64,000 bases of DNA from Kineococcus terrestris (GCF_041020765.1 NZ_JBEUEJ010000009.1), one strand, 5' to 3'. Positions 8,724 to 17,820 are shown, counted from the stretch's first letter. Numbers and translations are program-made. Notes: generated from the letters alone by a model not told the origin.

Positions 8724-10156
8724 TGGCCCCCTCGCACGAGGCCGGGACGCTGCACGCCCCCGGCAGCGGCCAGACCGCGATCGTCCCCTCCTGGCTGCGC
8801 GCGCCCGACGACGTCAACGAGCTGCTGCCCGCGCTGTGGGCGCGCACGGTCGAGCGCGGCGCGGACGGCGCGCTGCGGGTGGGCGGGGCCAGCGTCACCG
8901 ACCTGGCCGCCACGCACGGCACGCCGCTGTTCGTCCTGGACGAGGTGGACTTCCGCGCCCGCGCCACGGCCTTCCGCGACGCGTTCGCCGACGCGTTCGC
9001 CGGCCTGTGCGGCGGCGCGGACGTGTACTACGCGGCGAAGTCCTTCATGGCCACCGGCGTGGGCCGCTGGCTGGCCGAGGACGGGCTGTCCCTGGACGCC
9101 GCGAGCGCCGGCGAGATGGAGCTGGGGCTGCGGGGCGGGGTGCCGGGTCCGCGGATCGCCTTCCACGGCAACAACAAGTCGCGCGCGGAGCTGCGCGGCG
9201 CCCTGCAGCGCGGGGTCGGGCGGGTCGTCGTCGACAACCTCACCGAGGTCGAGGTGCTGGCCGACGTGGCCCGCGAGCTCGGCGTCGTGGCGCCGGTGAT
9301 GATCCGCGTGACGGTCGGCGTGGAGGCGCACACGCACTCCTACATCGCCACCGCCCACGAGGACCAGAAGTTCGGGCTGTCGCTGGCCGGCGGCGGCGCG
9401 GAGGCCGCCGTGGCCGCGGTGCTGGCGCGCCCGGAGCTGCGGCTGCTGGGCCTGCACAGCCACATCGGCTCGCAGATCTTCGACATGTCCGGCTTCGAGG
9501 TCTCCGCGCGGCGCCTGCTGGGGCTGCACGCGCGCGTCGAGCGCGAGCACGGCGTCGCGATGCCGGAGGTGGACCTCGGCGGCGGGTACGGGATGGCGTA
9601 CACCTCCGAGCACGAGCCGCTGGCGCCCGCGGAGATCGCGGGCCGGCTGGCGCAGATCGTGGAGCGCGAGTGCCGCGCCGAGGGCGTGGCGGTGCCGCGG
9701 GTGTCGGTCGAGCCGGGCCGCTCGATCTCGGGGCCGAGCACCTTCACCCTCTACGAGGTCGGCAACGTCAAGGACGTCGAGCTCGGCGGCGGTGCCAGCC
9801 GCCGCTACGTGGCCGTCGACGGCGGCATGAGCGACAACATCCGCACCGCCCTGTACGACGCGGACTACTCCGCGACGCTGGCCTCGCGCCGCTCGGACGC
9901 CCCGGCCGTCCTGAGCCGGGTCGTCGGCAAGCACTGCGAGAGCGGCGACGTCGTCGTCAAGGACGAGTTCCTGCCCGGGGACACCGGCCGCGGGGACCTC
10001 GTCGCCGTGCCCGGCACGGGCGCCTACTGCCGCAGCATGGCGAGCAACTACAACCAGCTGCCGCGCCCGGGCGTGGTCGCGGTGCGCGACGGCGCCGCGC
10101 GGGTCCTGGTGCGCCGCGAGACGCCGGAGGACCTCCTGGCGCTCGACGCGGGCTGA
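8723..10156 (+). CDS. lysA: Diaminopimelate decarboxylase
   Basis: This PLP enzyme makes L-lysine from meso-diaminopimelate, the last step of the pathway. The PLP lysine is K106 in YYAAKSFMA, at the start of the alanine-racemase-fold barrel. HSHIGSQI and the glycine-rich GGGYG phosphate-binding loop follow. The C-terminal beta domain contains HCESGDVV, with the cysteine that reaches the partner active site. The length of 477 aa fits actinobacterial LysA. The GTG at 8723 overlaps the argS stop by one base. A hairpin after the stop may separate it from hom. Confidence 0.96.
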   Translation: MAPSHEAGTLHAPGSGQTAIVPSWLRAPDDVNELLPALWARTVERGADGALRVGGASVTDLAATHGTPLFVLDEVDFRARATAFRDAFADAFAGLCGGADVYYAAKSFMATGVGRWLAEDGLSLDAASAGEMELGLRGGVPGPRIAFHGNNKSRAELRGALQRGVGRVVVDNLTEVEVLADVARELGVVAPVMIRVTVGVEAHTHSYIATAHEDQKFGLSLAGGGAEAAVAAVLARPELRLLGLHSHIGSQIFDMSGFEVSARRLLGLHARVEREHGVAMPEVDLGGGYGMAYTSEHEPLAPAEIAGRLAQIVERECRAEGVAVPRVSVEPGRSISGPSTFTLYEVGNVKDVELGGGASRRYVAVDGGMSDNIRTALYDADYSATLASRRSDAPAVLSRVVGKHCESGDVVVKDEFLPGDTGRGDLVAVPGTGAYCRSMASNYNQLPRPGVVAVRDGAARVLVRRETPEDLLALDAG

Positions 10157-10173
10157 GCGGCCCGAGGGCTGGT

Positions 10174-10193
10174 CGGACCCCGCGGGGGGTCCG
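10174..10193 (+). terminator. Hairpin between lysA and hom
   Basis: Arms CGGACCCC (10174-10181) and GGGGTCCG (10186-10193) form a perfect 8-bp stem with a 4-base loop, 18 bases after the lysA stop. No U tract follows. It could terminate argS-lysA or attenuate read-through into hom. Confidence 0.5.
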
Positions 10194-10254
10194 TGGGAGG
10201 GTTGTCGGCGGTCCGGGCGGGGTGCCCGGCGAACGGAGCGGGGGGACGTCTGCG

Positions 10255-11574
10255 GTGGAGCCGGTGAAGGTCGCGTTGCTCGGGTGCGGGGTCGTCGGCA
10301 CCGAGGTGGCGCGTCTGCTGACGAGCCAGGCCGACGAGCTGGCCGCCCGCGTGGGCGCCCCCCTGGAGCTGGTGGGCATCGCCGTGCGCCGCCTGGGCCG
10401 CGCGCGCGACCTGGACGTGCCGGCGGAGCTGTTCACCACCGACGCCGAGGAGCTGGTGACCCGCGCCGACGTCGTCGTGGAGGTCATCGGCGGCATCGAG
10501 CCCGCGCGCGGCCTGCTGCTGCGCGCGATGGAGCACGGCGCCGGCGTCGTCACCGCGAACAAGGCGCTGCTGGCCGCCGACGGCCCGGCCCTGTACGAGG
10601 CGGCCGCCGCGAACGGCGTGGACCTGTACTTCGAGGCGTCGGTGGCCGGGGCCATCCCGCTGCTGCGCCCGCTGCGCGAGTCGCTGGCCGGGGACCGGGT
10701 GACCCGCGTCCTGGGCATCGTCAACGGCACGACGAACTACGTGCTGGACCAGATGGACACCACGGGCATGGGCTTCGGCGAGGCCGTGGAGCAGGCGCAG
10801 GCGCTCGGCTACGCCGAGGCCGACCCGACCGCCGACGTCGAGGGCTTCGACGCGGCCGCCAAGGCCGCCATCCTCGCCTCGCTGGCCTTCCACACCCGCG
10901 TGGACCTGGACCGCGTGCACCGCGAGGGCATCACCGAGGTCAGCGCCGCCGACGTGCGCGCGGCCCAGCAGCAGGGCTGCGTGGTCAAGCTGCTGGCGAT
11001 CTGCGAGCGCGCCCGCACCGCCGACGGCGCCGAGGCCGTCTCGGTGCGCGTGCACCCGGCGATGCTGCCGCGCGAGCACCAGCTGGCGGGCGTGCGCGGC
11101 GCCTTCAACGCCGTGTACGTGGAGGCCGAGGCGGCCGGGCAGCTGATGTTCTACGGCCCGGGCGCGGGCGGGCAGCCGACCGCGAGCGCCGTGCTGGGCG
11201 ACGCCGTCGCCGTGGCCCGCCACCGCGTGCTGGGCGGGCGCGGGCCGGGGGAGTCGGCGTACGCGGACCTGCCGGTGCAGCCGATGGGCGAGACGGTCAC
11301 CCGCTACCACGTGCGCCTGGACGTGGCCGACCGCCCGGGCGTGCTCGCCCAGGTGGCGGGGGTCTTCGCCACGCACGGCGTGTCGATCGAGGCGGTGCGC
11401 CAGCGCCAGGACGACGCCGGGCGCGCCGTCCTGGTCGTCGTCACGCACGCGGCGCCCGACGCCGCGCTGGCCGCGACCGTCGACGAGCTGGAGCAGCTGG
11501 ACATCGTGGAGTCCGTGGCCGGTGTGCTGCGGGTCGAGGGCGCCGACGGCGCCGGCAGGGGAGGGGACGCCTGA
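10255..11574 (+). CDS. hom: Homoserine dehydrogenase
   Basis: It reduces aspartate semialdehyde to homoserine, the branch point to threonine and methionine. The N-terminal NAD(P)-binding motif is LGCGVVG at residues 9-15. The catalytic domain holds NGTTNYVL and GYAEADPTADVEG. A C-terminal ACT domain (about residues 355-430, DRPGVLAQVAGVFATHGVSI) is the usual site of threonine feedback inhibition in this family. The length is 439 aa. The GTG at 10255 follows a GGAGCGGGGGGA purine stretch; a GTG at 10264 is also possible. The stop overlaps the thrC ATG by one base. Confidence 0.96.
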   Translation: MEPVKVALLGCGVVGTEVARLLTSQADELAARVGAPLELVGIAVRRLGRARDLDVPAELFTTDAEELVTRADVVVEVIGGIEPARGLLLRAMEHGAGVVTANKALLAADGPALYEAAAANGVDLYFEASVAGAIPLLRPLRESLAGDRVTRVLGIVNGTTNYVLDQMDTTGMGFGEAVEQAQALGYAEADPTADVEGFDAAAKAAILASLAFHTRVDLDRVHREGITEVSAADVRAAQQQGCVVKLLAICERARTADGAEAVSVRVHPAMLPREHQLAGVRGAFNAVYVEAEAAGQLMFYGPGAGGQPTASAVLGDAVAVARHRVLGGRGPGESAYADLPVQPMGETVTRYHVRLDVADRPGVLAQVAGVFATHGVSIEAVRQRQDDAGRAVLVVVTHAAPDAALAATVDELEQLDIVESVAGVLRVEGADGAGRGGDA

Positions 11575-12665
11575 TGGCGCACGTGTGGCGCGGCCTGGTC
11601 GAGGAGTACCGGGACCGCCTGCCGGTCACCGCGGACACGCCGGTGGTGACGCTGCACGAGGGCGGCACCCCGCTCGTGCCCGCGCGCAAGCTGTCGGAGC
11701 TGACCGGCTGCGACGTGCGGCTGAAGGTCGAGGGCTGCAACCCCACGGGCTCCTTCAAGGACCGCGGGATGACGATGGCGATGTCCAAGGCCAAGGAGGC
11801 CGGCGCGGAGGTCGTCATCTGCGCCTCCACGGGCAACACGTCGGCCTCGGCGGCCGCGTACGCGACGGCGGCCGGCATCCGCTGCGCCGTCCTCGTGCCC
11901 GACGGCAAGATCGCGATGGGCAAGCTGTCGCAGGCCGTGGCGCACGGGGCGACGCTGCTGCAGGTCGACGGCAACTTCGACGACTGCCTGACCCAGGCGC
12001 GCAAGCTGGCCGAGGCGTACCCGGTCGAGCTGGTCAACTCGGTGAACCCGTACCGCATCGAGGGCCAGAAGACGGGCGCGTTCGAGGTCGTCGACGTCCT
12101 GGGCGACGCCCCGGACATCCACGCGCTGCCCGTCGGCAACGCCGGCAACATCACCGCGTACTGGAAGGGCTACGTCGAGTACGCCGCGGACGGGGTGGCC
12201 TCGCGCCGTCCCCGCATGTGGGGCTTCCAGGCCGCCGGCGCCGCGCCCATCGTGGCCGGGCACCCCGTCGACCAGCCGGAGACCATCGCCACCGCCATCC
12301 GGATCGGCAACCCCGCCTCCTGGACGGGCGCCACGACGGCCCGTGACGACTCCGGCGGGCGCATCGACGCCGTCGACGACGAGCAGATCCTCGAGGCGCA
12401 CCGCTGGCTGAGCGCCGAGGAGGGCGTCTTCGTCGAGCCGGCCTCGGCCGCGGGCGCGGCGGGGGTCCTCGCCGCCCACCGCGCGGGCGAGCTGGAGCGG
12501 GGCCTGCGGATCGTCATCACGGTCACCGGGCACGGGCTGAAGGACCCGCAGTGGGCGCTGGAGCTGGCCGGGGAGCGCGAGGGCGGCCTGCGCCGGCCCG
12601 TGCAGCCCGTGCGCGTGCAGCCGGACGCGGTGACCATCGCCCGCGCCCTGTCGCTGGACGTCTGA
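11574..12665 (+). CDS. thrC: Threonine synthase
   Basis: This PLP enzyme converts O-phosphohomoserine to threonine. The PLP lysine is K62 in GSFKDRG, and the phosphate-binding loop is seen as STGNTSAS and later VGNAGN. The length of 363 aa fits the short actinobacterial class. The ATG is embedded in the hom stop (TGATG), and thrB follows after 17 bases, so hom-thrC-thrB is one operon. Confidence 0.96.
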   Translation: MAHVWRGLVEEYRDRLPVTADTPVVTLHEGGTPLVPARKLSELTGCDVRLKVEGCNPTGSFKDRGMTMAMSKAKEAGAEVVICASTGNTSASAAAYATAAGIRCAVLVPDGKIAMGKLSQAVAHGATLLQVDGNFDDCLTQARKLAEAYPVELVNSVNPYRIEGQKTGAFEVVDVLGDAPDIHALPVGNAGNITAYWKGYVEYAADGVASRRPRMWGFQAAGAAPIVAGHPVDQPETIATAIRIGNPASWTGATTARDDSGGRIDAVDDEQILEAHRWLSAEEGVFVEPASAAGAAGVLAAHRAGELERGLRIVITVTGHGLKDPQWALELAGEREGGLRRPVQPVRVQPDAVTIARALSLDV

Positions 12666-12682
12666 GCGGGCCCGGGGCAGCC

Positions 12683-13744
12683 GTGGAGCTGACGGGGGTG
12701 CCGGTCCCGCCGCGCGGCCGCGTCGCGCCCGCGGAGCCGCTGCGGCGGCTGCCGCAGGGGGCGGCCGCGCGGGTGTCGGTGCCGGCCACGAGCGCCAACC
12801 TCGGGCCGGGCTTCGACGCCTTCGGCCTGGCGCTGGAGGTGCGCGACACCGTCGAGGCGCGCGCGCTCGCCCCGGGCGAGGGCCTCGTGGTGCGGGTGGA
12901 GGGCGAGGGCGCCGGGCGGGTGCCCACCGACGGCCGGCACCTGGTGGTGCGGGTGCTGCGCGACGAGCTGGCCGCCCACGGCGTCGAGGCCCCCGACCTG
13001 CACCTGCTGTGCCGCAACGCGGTCCCGCACGGGCGCGGGCTGGGCTCCTCCGCCTCGGCGATCGTGGCGGGCCTGGCCGCCGCGCACGGCCTGCTGGCCG
13101 CCGCGGGGGAGGCGCGGGGCGGCGCGGCGGAGGACGCCGCGGTGCGCGAGCGCCTGCTGAGCGAGGCCACCCGGCTGGAGGGGCACCCCGACAACGCCGC
13201 GCCCGCCGTGGTGGGCGGGTTCACCATCGCCTGGACGCGCGGGGACGACCCGGCGCACCCGCAGGCCGTGCGCACCGTGCGCCTGGACGTGCACGAGGAC
13301 GTGCGCGCGCTGGTGTGCGTGCCCGACGAGGAGCTGGCCACCTCGCGCGCCCGCGCTCTGCTGCCGGCGACGGTCCCGCACGCGGACGCCGCCCTGACGG
13401 CCGGGCGCGCGGGACTGCTCGTGCACGCCCTGACCCGCGACCCGTCGCTGCTGCTGGACGCCACCGAGGAGCGGCTGCACCAGGCGCAGCGGGCGCCGGC
13501 GATGCCGGCCACCGCGGACCTGCTGGCCCGGCTGCGCGGGGCCGGACTGCCCGCGGTGGTCTCCGGCGCCGGGCCGAGCGCCCTCGTGCTCGCGCCCGCG
13601 GACCGCGCGGCCGACGTGCGCGCCCTGGCCGGTGCGTCCGGCGGCTGGCGCGTGCGCGAGTGCGCCGTCGCGGCCGGTGGCGCGACGTGGGAGGTCCTGC
13701 GGGACGTGGGCGACCTGCGGGACCCGGGCACCGCGGTGCGCTGA
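12683..13744 (+). CDS. thrB: Homoserine kinase
   Basis: This GHMP-family kinase phosphorylates homoserine for ThrC. Motif 1 is PATSANLGPGFDAFG and the ATP loop is PHGRGLGSSASA. A C-terminal GAGPSALVL motif is present. The 353 residues include about 25 extra N-terminal residues compared with typical ThrB; a start at the GTG at 12698 would remove five of them. It is the last gene of the hom-thrC-thrB operon; a promoter for rho lies downstream. Confidence 0.94.
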   Translation: MELTGVPVPPRGRVAPAEPLRRLPQGAAARVSVPATSANLGPGFDAFGLALEVRDTVEARALAPGEGLVVRVEGEGAGRVPTDGRHLVVRVLRDELAAHGVEAPDLHLLCRNAVPHGRGLGSSASAIVAGLAAAHGLLAAAGEARGGAAEDAAVRERLLSEATRLEGHPDNAAPAVVGGFTIAWTRGDDPAHPQAVRTVRLDVHEDVRALVCVPDEELATSRARALLPATVPHADAALTAGRAGLLVHALTRDPSLLLDATEERLHQAQRAPAMPATADLLARLRGAGLPAVVSGAGPSALVLAPADRAADVRALAGASGGWRVRECAVAAGGATWEVLRDVGDLRDPGTAVR

Positions 13745-13807
13745 GCGCACCCGCGCGCACCCGTCCGGGTGGCCGGGGGTGTCGGGAACGATCCGCCGGG
13801 GCCCGGG

Positions 13808-13816
13808 TGTTACAGT
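13808..13816 (+). promoter_or_regulatory. Extended -10 promoter of rho
   Basis: TGT followed by TACAGT gives an extended -10 element (TGnTANNNT). Transcription would start near 13823, leaving a leader of about 190 bases before the rho start codon. No clear -35 hexamer is seen, which is usual for extended -10 promoters. Confidence 0.55.
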
Positions 13817-13849
13817 CGTCAGCAGCACCTCCGGCGAGACCGCGACGCG

Positions 13850-13930
13850 TCGTCGACGTCCCTCGCAGGCACCTCTCGCCTCACGGTGCGCCTCCACGAC
13901 TTCCTCGCGCTTCCCCGCGCGTCCGTGGAG
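13850..13930 (+). promoter_or_regulatory. C-rich, G-poor rho leader (possible rut site)
   Basis: Bases 13861-13920 contain 31 C and only 13 G by my count, unlike the surrounding G=C composition. Rho loads on unstructured C-rich RNA, and rho is autoregulated by attenuation in its own leader in Escherichia coli. This stretch is therefore a candidate rut site for feedback control. This is an inference from composition only. Confidence 0.4.
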
Positions 13931-14012
13931 ATCTGACAGCTGCCCCACGGGCAGGCATCGCGACCGTGCCTCATCTCTCCTGGCCGTCGCTGGACGAGGG
14001 GGAAGGACCTTC

Positions 14013-16220
14013 GTGACAGACACCACCGACATCGCTGCCACCGCCGCGACCGACGGCACCGCCGGCGCGGACGCCGGCGCGCCGCGCCGCACCGGCAGCC
14101 TGTCCGCCCTGCGCCTGCCCCAGCTGCAGGCCCTCGCCGCCGAGCTGGGCATCTCCGGCACCGGCCGCATGCGCAAGGTGGACCTGCTCGCCGCCATCCG
14201 CGAGCACCAGTCCGGCGTCCCGCGGGCCGCGGCCCGGGCCGACGTCCCCGCCGACGCCCCCGCCACCGAGGTCCCCGCCGCGCGCGACGGCGCCGGCGAG
14301 GCGCCCGCCGAGCAGCCCCGCAGCCGCTCCCGCCGCGCCTCCGCGCCGGCCGGTGCGCCGTCCGCCCGCCAGGACGCCCCGGCCGCCGACGCCGGGCAGG
14401 ACGAGCGCGCCGCCCAGCTGCCCGCCCGCCCGGCCGACGGTGCGGACGTGCCCACCCGGGCGACGACCGACACCGCCACGGGCGCGCTGACCCCGGGCAC
14501 CGCCCCGGTGGAGTCGCCCGCCGGCAGCGAGAACGGCCCCAGCCGCACCGGCGAGCTGTCCACCCCGTCCGTGCCGAGCCTGGACGACTTCGCGGCCCGC
14601 TCGCGCCCGGAGCAGCGCGAGCGCCTCGAGGCCCGCGCCGAGGGCGAGCGCTCCGAGCGCCTCTCGCGCCGCGAGCGCGCCCGCCGCGACCGCGTGCGCG
14701 AGCCCGACCAGCAGGTCGAGCTGCCGAGCATGCCGGTGCGCGAGCGCCCCGAGCAGGCCGAGCGCCCGGAGCAGGCCGACCGGGCCGACCGGGCCGACCG
14801 CGCCGAGGACGTCCGCGCGGACGACCGGGGCGAGCGCGGCGAGCGCCGTCCCGAGGACCGCGCCGACCGCGGTGACCGCGCCGCGCGCGCCGACCGGGCT
14901 GACCGCACCGACCGTCCCGAGCGCGCCGACCGGGCCGCCACCGCGGGCCCGGCCGACGACGACGACGAGCGCGGCGGCCGCCGCGGCCGGGGCCGCAACC
15001 GCTACCGCGACCGCAAGGGCCGTCGCGGCGGGCGCGGTGAGGCCCCCGAGGTCGACACCGACATCAGCGAGGACGACGTCCTCCTGCCGGTGGCCGGCAT
15101 CCTCGACGTGCTGGACAACTACGCGTTCATCCGCACCTCCGGCTACCTGGCCGGCGCGAACGACGTGTACGTCTCGCTGGGCCAGGTGAAGAAGAACAAC
15201 CTGCGCCCCGGCGACGCCGTCACCGGCGCGGTGCGCCAGCCCCGCGAGGGCGAGCAGCAGAACCAGCGCCAGAAGTTCAACGCCCTGGTGCGGGTGGACA
15301 CCGTCAACGGCGCCCCGCCGGAGCAGGCGCGCCAGCGCCCGGAGTTCACCAAGCTGACGCCGCTGTACCCGCAGGAGCGGCTGCGCCTGGAGACCGAGCC
15401 CAACGTCCTGACCACGCGGATCATCGACCTGATGTCCCCGCTGGGCAAGGGCCAGCGCGGTCTGATCGTCGCCCCGCCGAAGGCCGGCAAGACGATGGTC
15501 ATGCAGGCCATCGCCAACGCGATCACGACGAACAACCCCGAGTGCCACCTCATGGTCGTCCTCGTCGACGAGCGGCCCGAAGAGGTCACCGACATGCAGC
15601 GGACGATCAAGGGCGAGGTCATCGCCTCGACCTTCGACCGTCCCGCCTCCGACCACACCGCGGTCGCCGAGCTCGCCATCGAGCGCGCCAAGCGGCTGGT
15701 GGAGCTGGGCAACGACGTCGTCGTGCTGCTGGACTCGCTGACCCGCCTGTCGCGCGCCTACAACATCTCGGCGCCGGCCAGCGGCCGGATCCTGTCCGGT
15801 GGTGTGGACGCCTCGGCGCTGTACCCGCCGAAGCGCTTCTTCGGCGCGGCCCGCAACGTGGAGAACGGCGGGTCCCTGACGATCCTCGCCTCGGCCCTGG
15901 TCGAGACCGGCTCCAAGGCCGACGAGGTGATCTTCGAGGAGTTCAAGGGCACCGGGAACATGGAGGTGCGGCTGTCGCGCCAGCTGGCCGACAAGCGCAT
16001 CTTCCCGGCCGTCGACGTCCCGGCCTCGGGCACGCGGCGCGAGGAGATCCTCATGTCCCGCGAGGAGCTGCAGACCGTCTGGAAGCTGCGCCGGGTCGTC
16101 ACGGCGCTCGACGCGCAGGCCTCGATCGAGCTGCTGCTGGACCGCCTGAAGAAGACCCGCAGCAACCTGGAGTTCCTGCACCAGGTGCAGAGCTCCACCC
16201 CCCTGGCCCAGAAGGACTGA
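14013..16220 (+). CDS. rho: Transcription termination factor Rho
   Basis: Rho is the hexameric RNA-dependent ATPase that ends transcription. The N-terminal Rho-N helix domain covers about residues 29-68. A large disordered insertion of roughly 275 residues follows, first Ala/Pro-rich, then built of Arg/Asp/Glu repeats (RADRADR-like), then RG-rich. The RNA-binding cold-shock domain begins near residue 360. Walker A is APPKAGKT at 487-494. At 735 aa it is far longer than E. coli Rho (419 aa); long insertions of this sort are known in Micrococcus and other actinobacteria and increase RNA binding. The GTG at 14013 follows GGGGGAAGGA. Confidence 0.97.
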   Translation: MTDTTDIAATAATDGTAGADAGAPRRTGSLSALRLPQLQALAAELGISGTGRMRKVDLLAAIREHQSGVPRAAARADVPADAPATEVPAARDGAGEAPAEQPRSRSRRASAPAGAPSARQDAPAADAGQDERAAQLPARPADGADVPTRATTDTATGALTPGTAPVESPAGSENGPSRTGELSTPSVPSLDDFAARSRPEQRERLEARAEGERSERLSRRERARRDRVREPDQQVELPSMPVRERPEQAERPEQADRADRADRAEDVRADDRGERGERRPEDRADRGDRAARADRADRTDRPERADRAATAGPADDDDERGGRRGRGRNRYRDRKGRRGGRGEAPEVDTDISEDDVLLPVAGILDVLDNYAFIRTSGYLAGANDVYVSLGQVKKNNLRPGDAVTGAVRQPREGEQQNQRQKFNALVRVDTVNGAPPEQARQRPEFTKLTPLYPQERLRLETEPNVLTTRIIDLMSPLGKGQRGLIVAPPKAGKTMVMQAIANAITTNNPECHLMVVLVDERPEEVTDMQRTIKGEVIASTFDRPASDHTAVAELAIERAKRLVELGNDVVVLLDSLTRLSRAYNISAPASGRILSGGVDASALYPPKRFFGAARNVENGGSLTILASALVETGSKADEVIFEEFKGTGNMEVRLSRQLADKRIFPAVDVPASGTRREEILMSREELQTVWKLRRVVTALDAQASIELLLDRLKKTRSNLEFLHQVQSSTPLAQKD

Positions 16221-16227
16221 GGGAACA

Positions 16228-16271
16228 CCCGCGGGGGGCGCGCGGTTGCAGACCGTGGCGCCTCCCGCGGG
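16228..16271 (+). terminator. Terminator hairpin after rho
   Basis: Arms at 16228-16241 and 16258-16271 form a 14-bp stem with a single G-U pair and a 16-base loop, starting 7 bases after the rho stop. No U tract follows. Confidence 0.65.
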
Positions 16272-16370
16272 ACACCCCGCGGGCGACCCTGTGGGAGACT
16301 GCGCCGACCGCAGGCACCGGCTCACGCCCGACGGGCGACCCGGTGCCGACCACGCGACGAGGAGATGACC

Positions 16371-16586
16371 ATGAAGGCCGGTATCCACCCGGAGTACGTC
16401 GAGACCCAGGTGACCTGCACCTGCGGGGCGACGTTCACCACCCGCAGCACGTCCACCTCGGGCGAGCTCCGCGCCGACGTCTGCAGCGCCTGCCACCCGT
16501 TCTACACGGGCAAGCAGAAGATCCTGGATACCGGCGGCCGCGTCGCCCGCTTCCAGCAGCGCTACGGCAAGAAGACCGCCAAGTAG
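16371..16586 (+). CDS. rpmE: 50S ribosomal protein L31, zinc-binding form
   Basis: This is a 71-residue L31 with the zinc-binding cysteines of the C+ form: CTC near residue 16 and CSAC near residue 38. The C-terminus HPFYTGKQKILDTGGRV is family-typical. The ATG at 16371 is preferred because GAGGAG sits 6 bases upstream; the ATG two codons earlier abuts the ribosome-binding site. The position between rho and prfA is conserved in actinobacteria. Zinc-binding L31 can be exchanged for a zinc-free paralogue under Zur control; no paralogue is in the window. Confidence 0.97.
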   Translation: MKAGIHPEYVETQVTCTCGATFTTRSTSTSGELRADVCSACHPFYTGKQKILDTGGRVARFQQRYGKKTAK

Positions 16587-16669
16587 CCGGCCCGCAGCGC
16601 CGGTCCCACCGCCTCCCCGGAGGCCGGAGGGGCCGGCGCTGTCGCACGTCCACCCCCTTCCCACCCCCG

Positions 16670-16713
16670 CCGTGATCACGGACGGTGGACGGCTCACCCA
16701 TCCATGATCACGG
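16670..16713. repeat. Pair of GATC-centred palindromes upstream of prfA
   Basis: CCGTGATCACGG (16670-16681) is a perfect 12-base palindrome. CCATGATCACGG (16702-16713) repeats it with one change, 32 bases later. They lie just before the prfA ribosome-binding site. Similar TGATCA-type motifs appear at 32100 and at other sites in the window, so this may be a dispersed intergenic motif or a binding site. Confidence 0.5.
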
Positions 16714-16727
16714 TTGAGGAGCCCGTC

Positions 16728-17789
16728 GTGTTCGAGTCCGTCCAGCCGCTGCTCGCCGAGCACGAGGAGCTGGAGCGCCGCCTCGCCGACCCGGCGGTGC
16801 ACGCGGACCCGGGGCTGGCGCGCTCGCTGGGGCGGCGCTACGCCGAGCTCGGCGCGGTCGTCGACGCCCACACGACCTGGCGCGCCGCGCTCGACGACGC
16901 GGGCGCCGCGCGCGAACTGGCCGCCGAGGACGCCTCCTTCGCCGCCGAGCTGCCGGCCCTGGAGGCCGCGGCCGAGGACGCCGCCGAGCGGCTGCGCCGG
17001 CTGCTGCTGCCCCGCGACCCCGACGACGGCCGCGACGTCATCCTGGAGATCAAGGCGGGGGAGGGCGGGGAGGAGTCCGCCCTCTTCGCCGGGGACCTGC
17101 TGCGCATGTACCTGCGCTACGCCGAGCGCCGGGGCTGGGCGACGGAGGTCCTGGACGCCACGGAGTCGGACCTGGGCGGGTACAAGGACGTCTCGGTGGC
17201 GGTCAAGGCCCGCGCGGCGGCGGCCGACGGGGTGTGGCACTGGCTGAAGTACGAGGGCGGGGTGCACCGCGTCCAGCGCGTGCCGGTCACCGAGTCCGCG
17301 GGCCGGATCCACACCTCCGCGGTGGGCGTCCTCGTCGTGCCGGAGGCCGAGGAGGTGGAGGTGAGCATCGACCCGGGCGACCTGCGGATCGACGTCTTCC
17401 GCTCCTCCGGTCCCGGCGGGCAGAGCGTCAACACGACCGACTCGGCGGTGCGGATCACCCACCTGCCCACGGGCATCGTCGTCAGCTGCCAGAACGAGAA
17501 GTCGCAGCTGCAGAACCGCGAGCAGGCGATGCGCATCCTGCGCGCGCGGCTGCACGCGGCGGCCCAGGAGGCCGCCGACGCGGAGGCGTCGCAGGCGCGC
17601 CGCTCGCAGGTGCGCACGGTGGACCGCTCCGAGCGCATCCGCACGTACAACTTCGGCGAGAACCGCATCGCCGACCACCGCACGGGCTTCAAGGCGTACA
17701 ACCTCGACGCCGTCCTGGACGGCGACCTGGACCCGGTCGTCCGCTCGGCCGTCGAGGCGGACGAGGCGGCCCAGCTCGCCGCGGGCTGA
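16728..17789 (+). CDS. prfA: Peptide chain release factor 1
   Basis: RF1 releases the finished chain at UAA and UAG codons. The codon-recognition PxT motif is PVT in HRVQRVPVTESAGRIHTSA. The catalytic GGQ lies in SSGPGGQSVNTTDSAVR, whose glutamine is methylated by PrmC. The 353 residues match RF1. The GTG at 16728 is chosen because GAGGAG lies 6 bases before it and MFESV is the usual N-terminus; an ATG at 16704 adds eight atypical residues and has no good ribosome-binding site. PrmC is usually the next gene but here is displaced by a two-gene cassette. Confidence 0.96.
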   Translation: MFESVQPLLAEHEELERRLADPAVHADPGLARSLGRRYAELGAVVDAHTTWRAALDDAGAARELAAEDASFAAELPALEAAAEDAAERLRRLLLPRDPDDGRDVILEIKAGEGGEESALFAGDLLRMYLRYAERRGWATEVLDATESDLGGYKDVSVAVKARAAAADGVWHWLKYEGGVHRVQRVPVTESAGRIHTSAVGVLVVPEAEEVEVSIDPGDLRIDVFRSSGPGGQSVNTTDSAVRITHLPTGIVVSCQNEKSQLQNREQAMRILRARLHAAAQEAADAEASQARRSQVRTVDRSERIRTYNFGENRIADHRTGFKAYNLDAVLDGDLDPVVRSAVEADEAAQLAAG

Positions 17790-17820
17790 CGCGACCGCCC
17801 CACCCGGTCGTACGGAAATC

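Noticed and set aside
10157..10254. Threonine attenuator leader peptide before hom
   Set aside because: No start codon followed by threonine- or isoleucine-rich codons is present; only a simple hairpin is seen.
16704..16727. ATG at 16704 as the prfA start
   Set aside because: It lies within a palindrome, has no good ribosome-binding site, and adds residues absent from RF1; the GTG at 16728 has GAGGAG at 6 bases.
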